The position numbers were made by a program, and so were the translations under genes. A DNA stretch of 25,408 bases from G020348385 sp964580235 (GTDB lineage: Bacteria; Acidobacteriota; Aminicenantia; Aminicenantales; Aminicenantaceae). The DNA lies in NCBI GenBank assembly GCA_964580235.1, contig CAZOJY010000043.1:1-25408 (forward strand), read 5' to 3'. Below the pieces are notes generated by a model. That model searched no databases and was not told the DNA's origin. It saw only the letters and a program-made list of their open reading frames with translations. This document shows positions 1 to 7,139 of this stretch, piece after piece. Each line of letters starts with the position of its first letter. Position 1 is the stretch's first letter.

Positions 1-1607
1 ATTACCTGATGGTCAAAATTATCCATATCGATGGCACGGCAAAGCTTATCCAAAAATGGGTAACCGTATTTTATTAGAAAGGGGACAATATTGAATACTC
101 TCTCCTGAAGGCGGTTGCCGGGATGTAAAGTGTTTTTGGCTTTAAGCAGCTGCCGCGTTACAATTTTGTTGCGTTTCCTGGCCTCCCGTAAAATTTTCTG
201 TTCCAGAAATTTCAGCTGCTGATCCATTCTCCTCAAGGCAAGGTCTGCTGTTTTTTCCAATGCCGGTTCAAAAGCCATGATCTCTTGCTTGATGGAATGG
301 AAGTCCTGTTCAAGATGCGATGCAGCCGCATGTAAAACCTGGCCAGTGGATTCTGGAATGTTCTTTCTGGAAATTTCATTGATCATCCTGTCCGCATTCT
401 GCCATATATCCTGAATTTCCACTTTATAGCGTTCAAGCACACTGCGGACGTTTTTTTCGACGATCGTTGCGCTTTTCCTCGGATAAATGACCGGCATGGG
501 CAATCCAAAACTTTCGTACACCCGTTTCATTTGAGCGAAATAGGCAATTTCTGCTGGCCCTCCGACGTAGGCGACAGTGGGAAATAGGGCATCCTGATAA
601 ATGGGGCGAAGCAGAACGTTGGGGCTGAAGAGTTCAGGCTTCTCATTGACAAGTGCAACCAACTCTCTTTCCTTATAAGTCCGTTCCATACCCTTGATGC
701 AAAAACCGCCACTTTTTGATTGAATGCTCCGTCTTTCCTGATCTGTAAAAAAAAGATTCAACTTTCCTTCATGAAGATGAATTTGTGTGTGGTAGCCTGC
801 TTGACTCAGTTTACGAGAAGTGTCTAGAGCCCGTTCAGTCGACGGCGAATTTTCTGAGATTTCGCGGACAAAAACATCTTTTCCCAATTCTTTTAAGGCG
901 GGATGACTGGCATCTGCAAGGATCAGGCCATAAGATCCGAACAACCGGGTCATCCACCTGGCAAATGCTTCAACAAACGACCTGTCAGGCTGATAGGCCT
1001 CTCGTAAATGCCCAAAGATTTCCGCTTTGAATTCGGAATCTCGGGTCAAATTACAGAGATGCTGAACACAACTCGATACTACCGATGTGAACACCAAATT
1101 CGACGCAGGAATTTTGAGGTTTGATAAAGAAGATCTGTACTGGATTTTTTCGATTTGATTATTTTTATCCAATACGTTGATGTGATTGATTTCTGCAAAA
1201 TCATGATCATCCGACGCCATCCAGAACACCGGAACATAAGTCCCCCGGCATGTTTGGTTAAGGCGCTCTGCAAGTTTGATCGTGGTCAGAGATTTATAAA
1301 TCGTGTAAAGAGGACCTGAAAATAATCCGACCTGCTGCCCTGTCACCACGGCACAGGCCTCGGCCTGGATCAATCTATCGATATTTTGCCGTGTCTGGCT
1401 CCCACACCCGTAATCCTGATTTATCTTTAAAAGCACAGCGGCTAAAGGCTCCCGCTTCAGGTCCCGGAATTTAAGGCTCTCTGCCTGATGCTGGAATGCC
1501 GCCGGATTGCGAAAGTCGCCGTTGAAAAAATCACCGACTTTATCATAGGCATAAATGTAGTCCTGTGTCAGGGGAGAAACGTTTATTCTTAAGGAAGTTT
1601 TATTCAA
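1..1607 (-). CDS. bshC: BshC, bacillithiol cysteine-adding enzyme (3' end cut by window)
   Basis: One open frame runs from position 1607 to the left edge, giving about 535 residues. BshC is usually near 540, so only a few C-terminal residues are missing. BshC adds cysteine to glucosaminyl-malate in the last step of bacillithiol synthesis, in the cytoplasm. Family hallmarks seen: an N-terminal DYIYAYDKV stretch (residues 16-24), TGQQVGLFSGPLYTIYK (89-105), VPVFWMASDDHDFAEIN (125-141), LRPIYQDALFPTVAYVGGPAEIAYF in the middle (in two adjoining pieces) and a long charged helical region near the C-terminus. The start is taken as TTG at 1607, because an in-frame stop lies 11 codons upstream and no ATG or GTG intervenes. 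It overlaps the preceding small gene by 8 bases and has no clear Shine-Dalgarno, so translational coupling is likely. Family assignment is firm; the exact start is less so. Confidence 0.9.
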   Translation of the reverse strand, partial: MNKTSLRINVSPLTQDYIYAYDKVGDFFNGDFRNPAAFQHQAESLKFRDLKREPLAAVLLKINQDYGCGSQTRQNIDRLIQAEACAVVTGQQVGLFSGPLYTIYKSLTTIKLAERLNQTCRGTYVPVFWMASDDHDFAEINHINVLDKNNQIEKIQYRSSLSNLKIPASNLVFTSVVSSCVQHLCNLTRDSEFKAEIFGHLREAYQPDRSFVEAFARWMTRLFGSYGLILADASHPALKELGKDVFVREISENSPSTERALDTSRKLSQAGYHTQIHLHEGKLNLFFTDQERRSIQSKSGGFCIKGMERTYKERELVALVNEKPELFSPNVLLRPIYQDALFPTVAYVGGPAEIAYFAQMKRVYESFGLPMPVIYPRKSATIVEKNVRSVLERYKVEIQDIWQNADRMINEISRKNIPESTGQVLHAAASHLEQDFHSIKQEIMAFEPALEKTADLALRRMDQQLKFLEQKILREARKRNKIVTRQLLKAKNTLHPGNRLQERVFNIVPFLIKYGYPFLDKLCRAIDMDNFDHQV

Positions 1608-1746
1608 AGGCTTTGGTAAATAAATAAAAAAGTAAGATCAGAAAAGCCAGATTCAGCAGCACGGCGGCGTACAACCGTTTCCATGACGAAAAAACCGGAG
1701 ATTTCTCTCGGTTTTTTTCCGGTTTTTCACTGTTTTGAATTCTCAT
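1600..1746 (-). CDS. 48-residue single-helix membrane protein
   Basis: This small gene lies between the PIG-L deacetylase and bshC. It starts 20 bases before the PIG-L stop and ends 8 bases inside bshC, so all three are overlapped and probably translated in series. The protein has a charged N-terminal half (residues 1-24, several Lys/Glu/Arg) and one strongly hydrophobic helix (about 25-44: YAAVLLNLAFLILLFYLF), ending in TKAFE. The ATG at 1746 is preferred over longer in-frame starts because an AGGA lies about 8 bases upstream and the extension only reads the PIG-L gene out of frame. No family is recognised. The overlap on both sides is the main evidence that it is real. A role as membrane anchor or partner of a neighbour is only a guess. 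Confidence 0.6.
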   Translation of the reverse strand: MRIQNSEKPEKNREKSPVFSSWKRLYAAVLLNLAFLILLFYLFTKAFE

Positions 1747-4225
1747 CGGTTTTTCCTGCTGAAACCAGGTTGGCAAAAAGCCGAAACGCCCCTGGAACGC
1801 CGGCGGGAAGCTGCCGGAACCAGGAGTATCCGGTATAAATAAAAACCCCTTTTCCGTAATGGGTGTACAAGAGGCCGCCGTTTTTATCCACCTCGTTGGT
1901 GTCATGCGAAGAGAGGACCGGTTCATATCGTTCATCCCATTTGGACGCAAAATACAGGCCTCTTTCCTGGACCCACCCATCAAAATCTTTTTGAGTGATC
2001 TTGTTGGGAAAATTCAAAACCGGGTGTTCCGGAACGAGGAACCGGACAGGAGCGGTTTCCATACTCACCCGGTCCCTCCCGATGGTCAGAGGATAGGGAC
2101 CGATGTTCTCGATCAGAAGCCCCCTGGAAACATTGTACTGGACGATCAAAGTCCCGCCTTCTTTGACATAGTCCAAAAGCCTTCCCTGCATGTGTTCGAG
2201 GCGTTCGCGCGTATTGTAAGCGCGTATGCCCATGATGACAGCGTCAAACTGGGAAAGATCCACATTTTGCAGCATCTCATCGCTCAACTCGATCACCTCG
2301 TAACCGAGATTGCGCAGGCCGGAAGCCACCTCATCCCCGGCACCCATGATATAGCCTAGTTTTTTTCCCAGTCGCTTGATATCCAATTTCACCACTCTCA
2401 CACGGCTCTCAGGGAAATAGACCTGCCTGTGGATATGGGGGTAAGAAATCTCTACCAGAGCCCGGCTCAGCGTCCTGCCGTTGATCTCAGCTTCAGCCTT
2501 CAAAACAGCCTCGCCGGATCCGACCGGAGGACTGACGTCAAACGTGAATTCTTTTTCTTCATATTTGTCGGCAAACGAGAAAGAGATGACCTCAGGTGAA
2601 ATCTGCCACTTTTCACTTCCCTTCAGGCGCATCAGGCCCGCAACATGTGGAGAGTGGTTCGTCATCTTAACCTTTATTTTTTTGGGTTTTTGGTCAGCAA
2701 AAATAGTCACCTTATTTTCCATCTGCATCGTTACCGGAGGCCTGACTTCAAACATCCGGTAAAGTTCGCCATCTACCCTGTCTGTCCAGCGAAATAAAAC
2801 GGGAAGAGAATATTCCAGAATGTGGCCTCCGGCATCAACAAGTACTTTTACAGAGATCGGCGGGGGGTTTTCTGCGGTCCCGATGGCATTCTGTTTTTTG
2901 ACCGTGAATATCCCTTTCTGGGGTGTGTCTTCCAGCCAATAAGGCTGTGATATCGGAAAATCCTCCGGGATAGAGATTGAATTCACAACCGTTTGCGGCT
3001 CATTGTTTTTTAAAGGCATGTTCAGTACCATATCATCGGCTGTTTTCGGAAAACTCATTTTTTGAATCCGCAAAGGAAAATCCGAGCGATTGACGAATGT
3101 GGTCGTTACGGTGATCTCATCTCCTGGGGCTGCAGAGAAGTCGTTGGCAATTGCCTCCATCCAGAGTCCGGCACAAAATCGAATGACACGCAGCAGCTCT
3201 TCCTTTTTGATTTTTACCCAATGCATCTCATTCAGTTTGTTCAGCTCTCCATACACTGCCAGCAAGCCAGGCAATGCGTTTGCAGGATGTTGAGGTTCAA
3301 ATGATTCCAGGACGTTCTGCAACATAGATTCCACATTATGGCTTCCGGTCACACGTTTCCAGGATGTATCCACCCCATCAAAAAGATCGGTTGATGCCGG
3401 TGTTCCCGCCACGAGTTTAAAGGTATCGTACCGCGTTCCCCGCCGGCTGGTTGCCCCAAATCCCTGGCTCTTATGATTGGATCGGCTCTCTGCGGCCATT
3501 TCCGTGTAGGATTTGCCTAGCAGGGGATTATATTTGCCTGTGTTGATCCTCTGCAGATTCTGGATTTCCTGCTGGTTGGGCCTCCAGCTGTTCCAGTATA
3601 ATCTTTTGGCCTGCCAGGGCTGCACATATTTCAATTGTTCGGGAAATTGTTTGGGATCGGCTGCCGCATGAAAAGCTTCTTTTATGAGCCATCCGGAGGC
3701 CGTGTGGTGACCGTGACCGCTGGGGCTGTCCACAGGAAAGCGGGTGACGATCACATCGGGACGAAATTTGCGGATCACCCAGATGATATCGGACAGAATC
3801 TCTTTCTTTCCCCAGAAATCAAACGTTTCCTCAGGCGTCTTGGAGTATCCGAAATCGATGGCCCGGGTGAAAAACTGCTCGGCTCCATCGATCCGGCGGG
3901 CCGCCAAAAGCTCTTGCGTCCGGATGATCCCGATTTCGGCTCCTTTTTCCGGGCCGATCAGGTTTTGTCCGCCATCACCCCGGGTCAAAGAAAGATAGGC
4001 TGTCCGGTATTTTTGACCTTTTGAGAAATACGCTAAAGCAGCCGTATTTTCGTCATCGGGATGGGCTGCCACATACAGAACACTACCCAGCACATTGAGC
4101 TTTTGGAGCGCTATCTGCAATTCCCCTGCGTCAGGGATCTCAATCTTTTGAGCATATGCACTCGGGACAAAGTACAGAACAAACAAGAAGATGATAGAAA
4201 TGTGCTTTTTCAAAAGTCTTCGCAT
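1727..4225 (-). CDS. Exported PIG-L (LmbE) family deacetylase with ThuA-like C-terminal domain
   Basis: The product is 832 residues, much longer than single-domain LmbE proteins (about 230). It has a signal peptide (residues 1-25, ending SAYA), then the PIG-L domain with zinc motif AHPDDE (54-59) and the second metal motif GHGHH (170-174). A beta-rich middle follows, then a C-terminal Rossmann-like, ThuA/glutaminase-like domain around 600-730 (GYIMGAGDEVASGLRNLGYE, later FDAVIMGIRAYN and GGTLIVQYN). Family members remove N-acetyl groups from amino sugars using zinc. Bacillithiol synthesis uses a PIG-L enzyme (BshB), and this gene sits in an overlapping array with bshC, but the signal peptide places it outside the cytoplasm. 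It is therefore unlikely to be BshB itself, and an extracytoplasmic sugar-derivative hydrolase is more plausible. No strong ribosome site precedes the ATG; it follows the DUF2911 gene by 62 bases. Confidence 0.85.
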   Translation of the reverse strand: MRRLLKKHISIIFLFVLYFVPSAYAQKIEIPDAGELQIALQKLNVLGSVLYVAAHPDDENTAALAYFSKGQKYRTAYLSLTRGDGGQNLIGPEKGAEIGIIRTQELLAARRIDGAEQFFTRAIDFGYSKTPEETFDFWGKKEILSDIIWVIRKFRPDVIVTRFPVDSPSGHGHHTASGWLIKEAFHAAADPKQFPEQLKYVQPWQAKRLYWNSWRPNQQEIQNLQRINTGKYNPLLGKSYTEMAAESRSNHKSQGFGATSRRGTRYDTFKLVAGTPASTDLFDGVDTSWKRVTGSHNVESMLQNVLESFEPQHPANALPGLLAVYGELNKLNEMHWVKIKKEELLRVIRFCAGLWMEAIANDFSAAPGDEITVTTTFVNRSDFPLRIQKMSFPKTADDMVLNMPLKNNEPQTVVNSISIPEDFPISQPYWLEDTPQKGIFTVKKQNAIGTAENPPPISVKVLVDAGGHILEYSLPVLFRWTDRVDGELYRMFEVRPPVTMQMENKVTIFADQKPKKIKVKMTNHSPHVAGLMRLKGSEKWQISPEVISFSFADKYEEKEFTFDVSPPVGSGEAVLKAEAEINGRTLSRALVEISYPHIHRQVYFPESRVRVVKLDIKRLGKKLGYIMGAGDEVASGLRNLGYEVIELSDEMLQNVDLSQFDAVIMGIRAYNTRERLEHMQGRLLDYVKEGGTLIVQYNVSRGLLIENIGPYPLTIGRDRVSMETAPVRFLVPEHPVLNFPNKITQKDFDGWVQERGLYFASKWDERYEPVLSSHDTNEVDKNGGLLYTHYGKGVFIYTGYSWFRQLPAGVPGAFRLFANLVSAGKTDENSKQ

Positions 4226-4287
4226 TTCAGTCCGGATAAAATGGAGGATTCGAAAAACCGCCTTGTGATGTAATTAGGTTTATTTGT

Positions 4288-4872
4288 TTATTCTTTGGGC
4301 AGTTCGATCTTAAACGGGACTTTCAATTCTTCCCAGTGAAGGTACGCTGTTGCAGACGTCCCGGCCAGATCATCGAATCCGAAGACCATCCATTCCTGGT
4401 GGGGGGCTTTCACAGGAGTTACTGTCACCCGGAGCGCATCTTCCTCCTGGTTATACTGGAAACTTCCCCAGGCAGAGTTGTTCTTGCTGAAGATAATGAT
4501 CCAATCTTTTTCCGAAGGGATCATATGGATGCCGTATTTTCCGGCTGGAAGTCTGTTCCCTTCGATCAGGATATCCTTGTTGAATTCAATGGTCGTGTTT
4601 TCATTGGCCCCGGCCCGCCAGGGAAAAGGTTTATTATTGGAATATCTGTTTCCGGGAGCCAAGCCGTATGGAACAAGTCCCCCCCATATCTTTCTGCCTT
4701 TTACTCCAGGCCTGCTGTAATCAATTTTGATATCGGTGTCAACTCCAAGCCTTTGTGTCACGCTGGCCTTCAGGCTTGGGCGGACTTGATTGCCCTGTGC
4801 GAGGGTGGCTGACGGCATAATCATAAGAACAGAAAGGATCATTGTAAGGCTCATAATGATTAGACGTTTCAT
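4288..4872 (-). CDS. DUF2911 domain exported protein
   Basis: A 194-residue protein with a signal peptide (1-25, ending TLAQ) and one DUF2911 domain. Recognisable family segments are SVTQRLGVDTDIKIDYSRPG (with the preceding A), VKGRKIWGGLVPYG, WRAGANENTTIEFNKD, LPAGKYGIHMIPSE and the C-terminal HWEELKVPFKIE. The function of DUF2911 is not known; it is a small beta-sandwich-like periplasmic protein common in Bacteroidota and Acidobacteriota. The start is well supported: GGAGGAG lies a few bases upstream of the ATG. The gene is the first of a likely operon with the PIG-L protein, the 48-residue membrane protein and bshC, and a sigma-70-like promoter can be placed just upstream. Confidence 0.85.
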   Translation of the reverse strand: MKRLIIMSLTMILSVLMIMPSATLAQGNQVRPSLKASVTQRLGVDTDIKIDYSRPGVKGRKIWGGLVPYGLAPGNRYSNNKPFPWRAGANENTTIEFNKDILIEGNRLPAGKYGIHMIPSEKDWIIIFSKNNSAWGSFQYNQEEDALRVTVTPVKAPHQEWMVFGFDDLAGTSATAYLHWEELKVPFKIELPKE

Positions 4873-4914
4873 ACTCTCCTCCTTCCATTAATAATTTAAT
4901 AGAGAATTTCTATC

Positions 4915-4942
4915 ATTATAATCGATTCCCAACAATATTCAA
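4915..4942 (-). promoter_or_regulatory. Candidate promoter of the DUF2911-bshC operon
   Basis: On the minus strand TTGAAT (4942-4937) is followed after 16 bases by a perfect TATAAT (4920-4915). The initiation site would lie about 35 bases before the DUF2911 start codon. Only the -10 is strong. Confidence 0.45.
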
Positions 4943-5150
4943 ATACTCACGGCATTTCCAAAATCGTTGTGATCCTTTTTTTTTATCTCATCTGCCAGAT
5001 AATATGAAAGACTTACTCCAAAGTACGAAATTCTTGCCGTTTGGTTCAGCCGAGAAACAATTTTTCATTCCATCCTAACAGCTGTATATCCTTTTCGCCT
5101 TTTTTCGCCTTGAAGCCCGATGCATGACATCCACTCAATGAGGATGTTAT

Positions 5151-5170
5151 TGTATCCTGTCCCCAATTTC
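5151..5170 (-). repeat. Dispersed repeat core, copy 1 (partial)
   Basis: Read on the minus strand this is AATTGGGGACAGGATACA, 11 bases behind the DUF885 stop codon. It matches the outer end of the 14.3 kb inverted-repeat element, but the distal TTTCACTTAATT half is absent. Confidence 0.6.
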
Positions 5171-5179
5171 GTTCCCAAT

Positions 5180-6829
5180 TTAAAAGCCGAGTTTTTTAAT
5201 CTCGTCGTCGCGCCCGGTCATCTCCCACCGGATCAACGAGAGCGGAATCATCCCGTAGGTATGAAACTCCTCAAAAAAGGACTTGAGATCGAATTTTGCG
5301 CCCAACTGTTCGGCACGGTCGGCAATCAGCTTTTCGAGATGGACTTTGCCCACGACATAACTCGTGCCGTAGCCGGGCTGCTGAAGATATAGGTCCTCAT
5401 CCGTCCAGATCGTGTTTCCCTCCTTGGGCATCCAGCCGCGCGGTGTCCACTTGACGCCAAAGTCAACGGCTTCCTCCAGAGTGAATTCGTTGCTGTGCAT
5501 CTTCAAGTCGCCCATGCCCCGTGCGCAGCGGCATGCCAGCATAATCCAGACCAGCTCCCGCACTCTCGGCTTTTCATCCAATAATCCCGCATGCATCGCG
5601 ATCTCCTCCATCCCGGTGGCCAATCCCTCGGCCCGTGAATCCCAGATGTTGTAAAGGAGAGGCACACGCCGGATCGAACTGGTGTGAGGTTCATGTTCCA
5701 TCCTGGCCAGGTCGAACCAGTGCGTGCCGTGACATCTCAGAGGAAGCGGGTTGTGGTAGTCAACTTGGGTGAAAAAATCGCGGAGTCCATCTGGCGGGAT
5801 GAATCCGACAGTCCGCTTGAGTGTGTCATTCTGATAGTCGGGAAGACTCATCATGTTCTCCCGCATGAATCCCATGAAATATTCCACTGCCTCATCGAAA
5901 CGTTTCTGGTACTCTTCTCTGTTTTCTGGGGGCCTGAGCAGCGGGAGGAGACGATTTCGGTTCTCCTCCAATTTTAAGCAGGCAATCGAACGCCCCAGCT
6001 CCCTTTTCATGATAACCATCTGGTCTTCCCAGGTGTAGGGACAGAGATGGACGTTTTTCATGTACCAGTTGTAATTTTCGATACCGATTCCAGATGTTGC
6101 CGTCATGTCTTTTTGCTTCTCTTCCAGCCAGCCGCGAAATTCATCCACAGCTTCCTTGGCCCTGTTGATGTCCGGAACGAGGTCCGGATAGCTCTTTTCC
6201 AAGCGCTCTGCCAGATTCGCCAGATACACACTTTCTTCTTTTTTCCTCCTTATTCCCAAAAACCAGAGATCTTTGGCCTCTTCAGCCAAATTCCCTTTGG
6301 CCTGCTCGAGGACTTTGGGGATGGCCTTTAATCGCATCTGGAAATCCTCATACTGCTCTCCCTTGAGGGGAAAGGTGTACTTCCATAAACAAAGCGTCCC
6401 GTACCGCCATGGCCCTTCCAGAGCCGGGACGTCCGACGGAGATGTGTAGTAAACGGCATAAAAGCGGGGATTCCGCGACCAGGGCCGCAGCACCCGGTGG
6501 TCGAAGTCTAACCCGTTCATCTCGGCCCGCACGACGTGGTAGTCTACCTGCTGGGCAACAGGCCATGAATCCGGATCGATCGCCGCCAGCCGGGCCTGAT
6601 ACTCCTTCAGCTCGCGATGCTGTTTGGCCATCGCCTCCTCTGTGTAATCAGGCACACCGTCGATAACGACGGGTTTTTGGAATTCCCGCCATTCTTCGAA
6701 CAGCTTGACCAGGTCTTCATACGTGCCGCTGCCGGCTGCAGGCTCCCCATTATTGCCTGGCAAACAACAGAAAAGCACAACCATCACAAAACTCAAGCAT
6801 AAAACAATAAAGCGATTGCTTTTTAGCAT
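5180..6829 (-). CDS. DUF885 family exported protein (probable lipoprotein)
   Basis: A 549-residue protein of the DUF885 family, which is related to zinc peptidases and often exported. The N-terminus is a hydrophobic signal followed by Cys21-Cys22 (VVLFCC), an imperfect lipobox, so a lipoprotein is likely but not certain. Family-like features are the helical N-terminal half, the EGLATGMEE motif near residue 400 that stands where other members have EGWA, and a C-terminal QQPGYGTSYVVGK segment matching the usual PGQ-Y-GK signature. The usual HExxH-type site is not clean; the corresponding region reads GTHWFDLARMEHEPHTS, so metal ligands may be rearranged or activity lost. The gene is transcribed alone, divergently from the S9 peptidase. 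A GGAGG-like sequence precedes the ATG. Confidence 0.8.
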   Translation of the reverse strand: MLKSNRFIVLCLSFVMVVLFCCLPGNNGEPAAGSGTYEDLVKLFEEWREFQKPVVIDGVPDYTEEAMAKQHRELKEYQARLAAIDPDSWPVAQQVDYHVVRAEMNGLDFDHRVLRPWSRNPRFYAVYYTSPSDVPALEGPWRYGTLCLWKYTFPLKGEQYEDFQMRLKAIPKVLEQAKGNLAEEAKDLWFLGIRRKKEESVYLANLAERLEKSYPDLVPDINRAKEAVDEFRGWLEEKQKDMTATSGIGIENYNWYMKNVHLCPYTWEDQMVIMKRELGRSIACLKLEENRNRLLPLLRPPENREEYQKRFDEAVEYFMGFMRENMMSLPDYQNDTLKRTVGFIPPDGLRDFFTQVDYHNPLPLRCHGTHWFDLARMEHEPHTSSIRRVPLLYNIWDSRAEGLATGMEEIAMHAGLLDEKPRVRELVWIMLACRCARGMGDLKMHSNEFTLEEAVDFGVKWTPRGWMPKEGNTIWTDEDLYLQQPGYGTSYVVGKVHLEKLIADRAEQLGAKFDLKSFFEEFHTYGMIPLSLIRWEMTGRDDEIKKLGF

Positions 6830-6864
6830 GGGTCTGACCTCCTTTTTCCATCACATTGTCATCT

Positions 6865-6892
6865 AGTCTATCGGGAATTCACGATTTGTCAA
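6865..6892 (-). promoter_or_regulatory. Candidate promoter of the DUF885 gene
   Basis: Minus strand TTGACA (6892-6887), a 16-base spacer and TAGACT (6870-6865). The -35 is perfect and the -10 matches four of six. It lies about 36 bases before the start codon. Confidence 0.45.
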
Positions 6893-6997
6893 TCGAACAC
6901 TAGAAAAACAGAACCTGCAAATCCATAACAGGCTTGACTGCAGTGGGACAAGTTGCAGAGGAATTCTCCGGAAACTGCCGGCCCTTCGAGATTTTTG

Positions 6998-7026
6998 TTG
7001 TGTAAATTGCCAAAGACGAGTATAAT
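6998..7026 (+). promoter_or_regulatory. Candidate promoter of the S9 peptidase gene
   Basis: TTGTGT (6998-7003), a 17-base spacer and perfect TATAAT (7021-7026), giving a leader of about 105 bases to the ATG at 7140. Confidence 0.45.
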
Positions 7027-7139
7027 TTTTTTTCTTTTAAATGTGCCCAATAAATCTTTGCCGAAGAGAAGTCCATTACCGTTTCAGTCAACAAAAATTC
7101 TTTAACCAATCAAAAATAAAAAAAGGGAGGATATCCAAA

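Larger units (their letters stand above)
4873..5179. other. Intergenic region between DUF2911 and DUF885 genes
   Basis: These 307 bases contain no credible gene. They hold the DUF2911 promoter at one end and a dispersed-repeat core (RC at 5151-5168) at the DUF885 end. Near 5091-5110 there is a short direct repeat TTTTCGCC/TTTTTTCGCC. CATCC at 5129-5133 and GGATG at 5142-5146 could form a small stem behind the DUF885 gene. No convincing U-tract terminator is seen. Confidence 0.4.
6830..7139. other. Divergent promoter region, DUF885 / S9 peptidase
   Basis: These 310 bases separate two divergent genes and contain no credible gene. A minus-strand promoter is proposed at 6865-6892 and a plus-strand one at 6998-7026. 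No operator palindrome or riboswitch-like structure was recognised. Confidence 0.5.

Noticed and set aside
1079..1273. Apparent frameshift in bshC
   Set aside because: Short open frames here are shadows; the true frame reads unbroken from 1607 to the window edge through all BshC motifs.
1690..1730. Possible terminator hairpin (CCGGA/TCCGG-type with T-run)
   Set aside because: It lies within the small membrane gene just before overlapping bshC, where termination makes no sense; it is probably codon usage.
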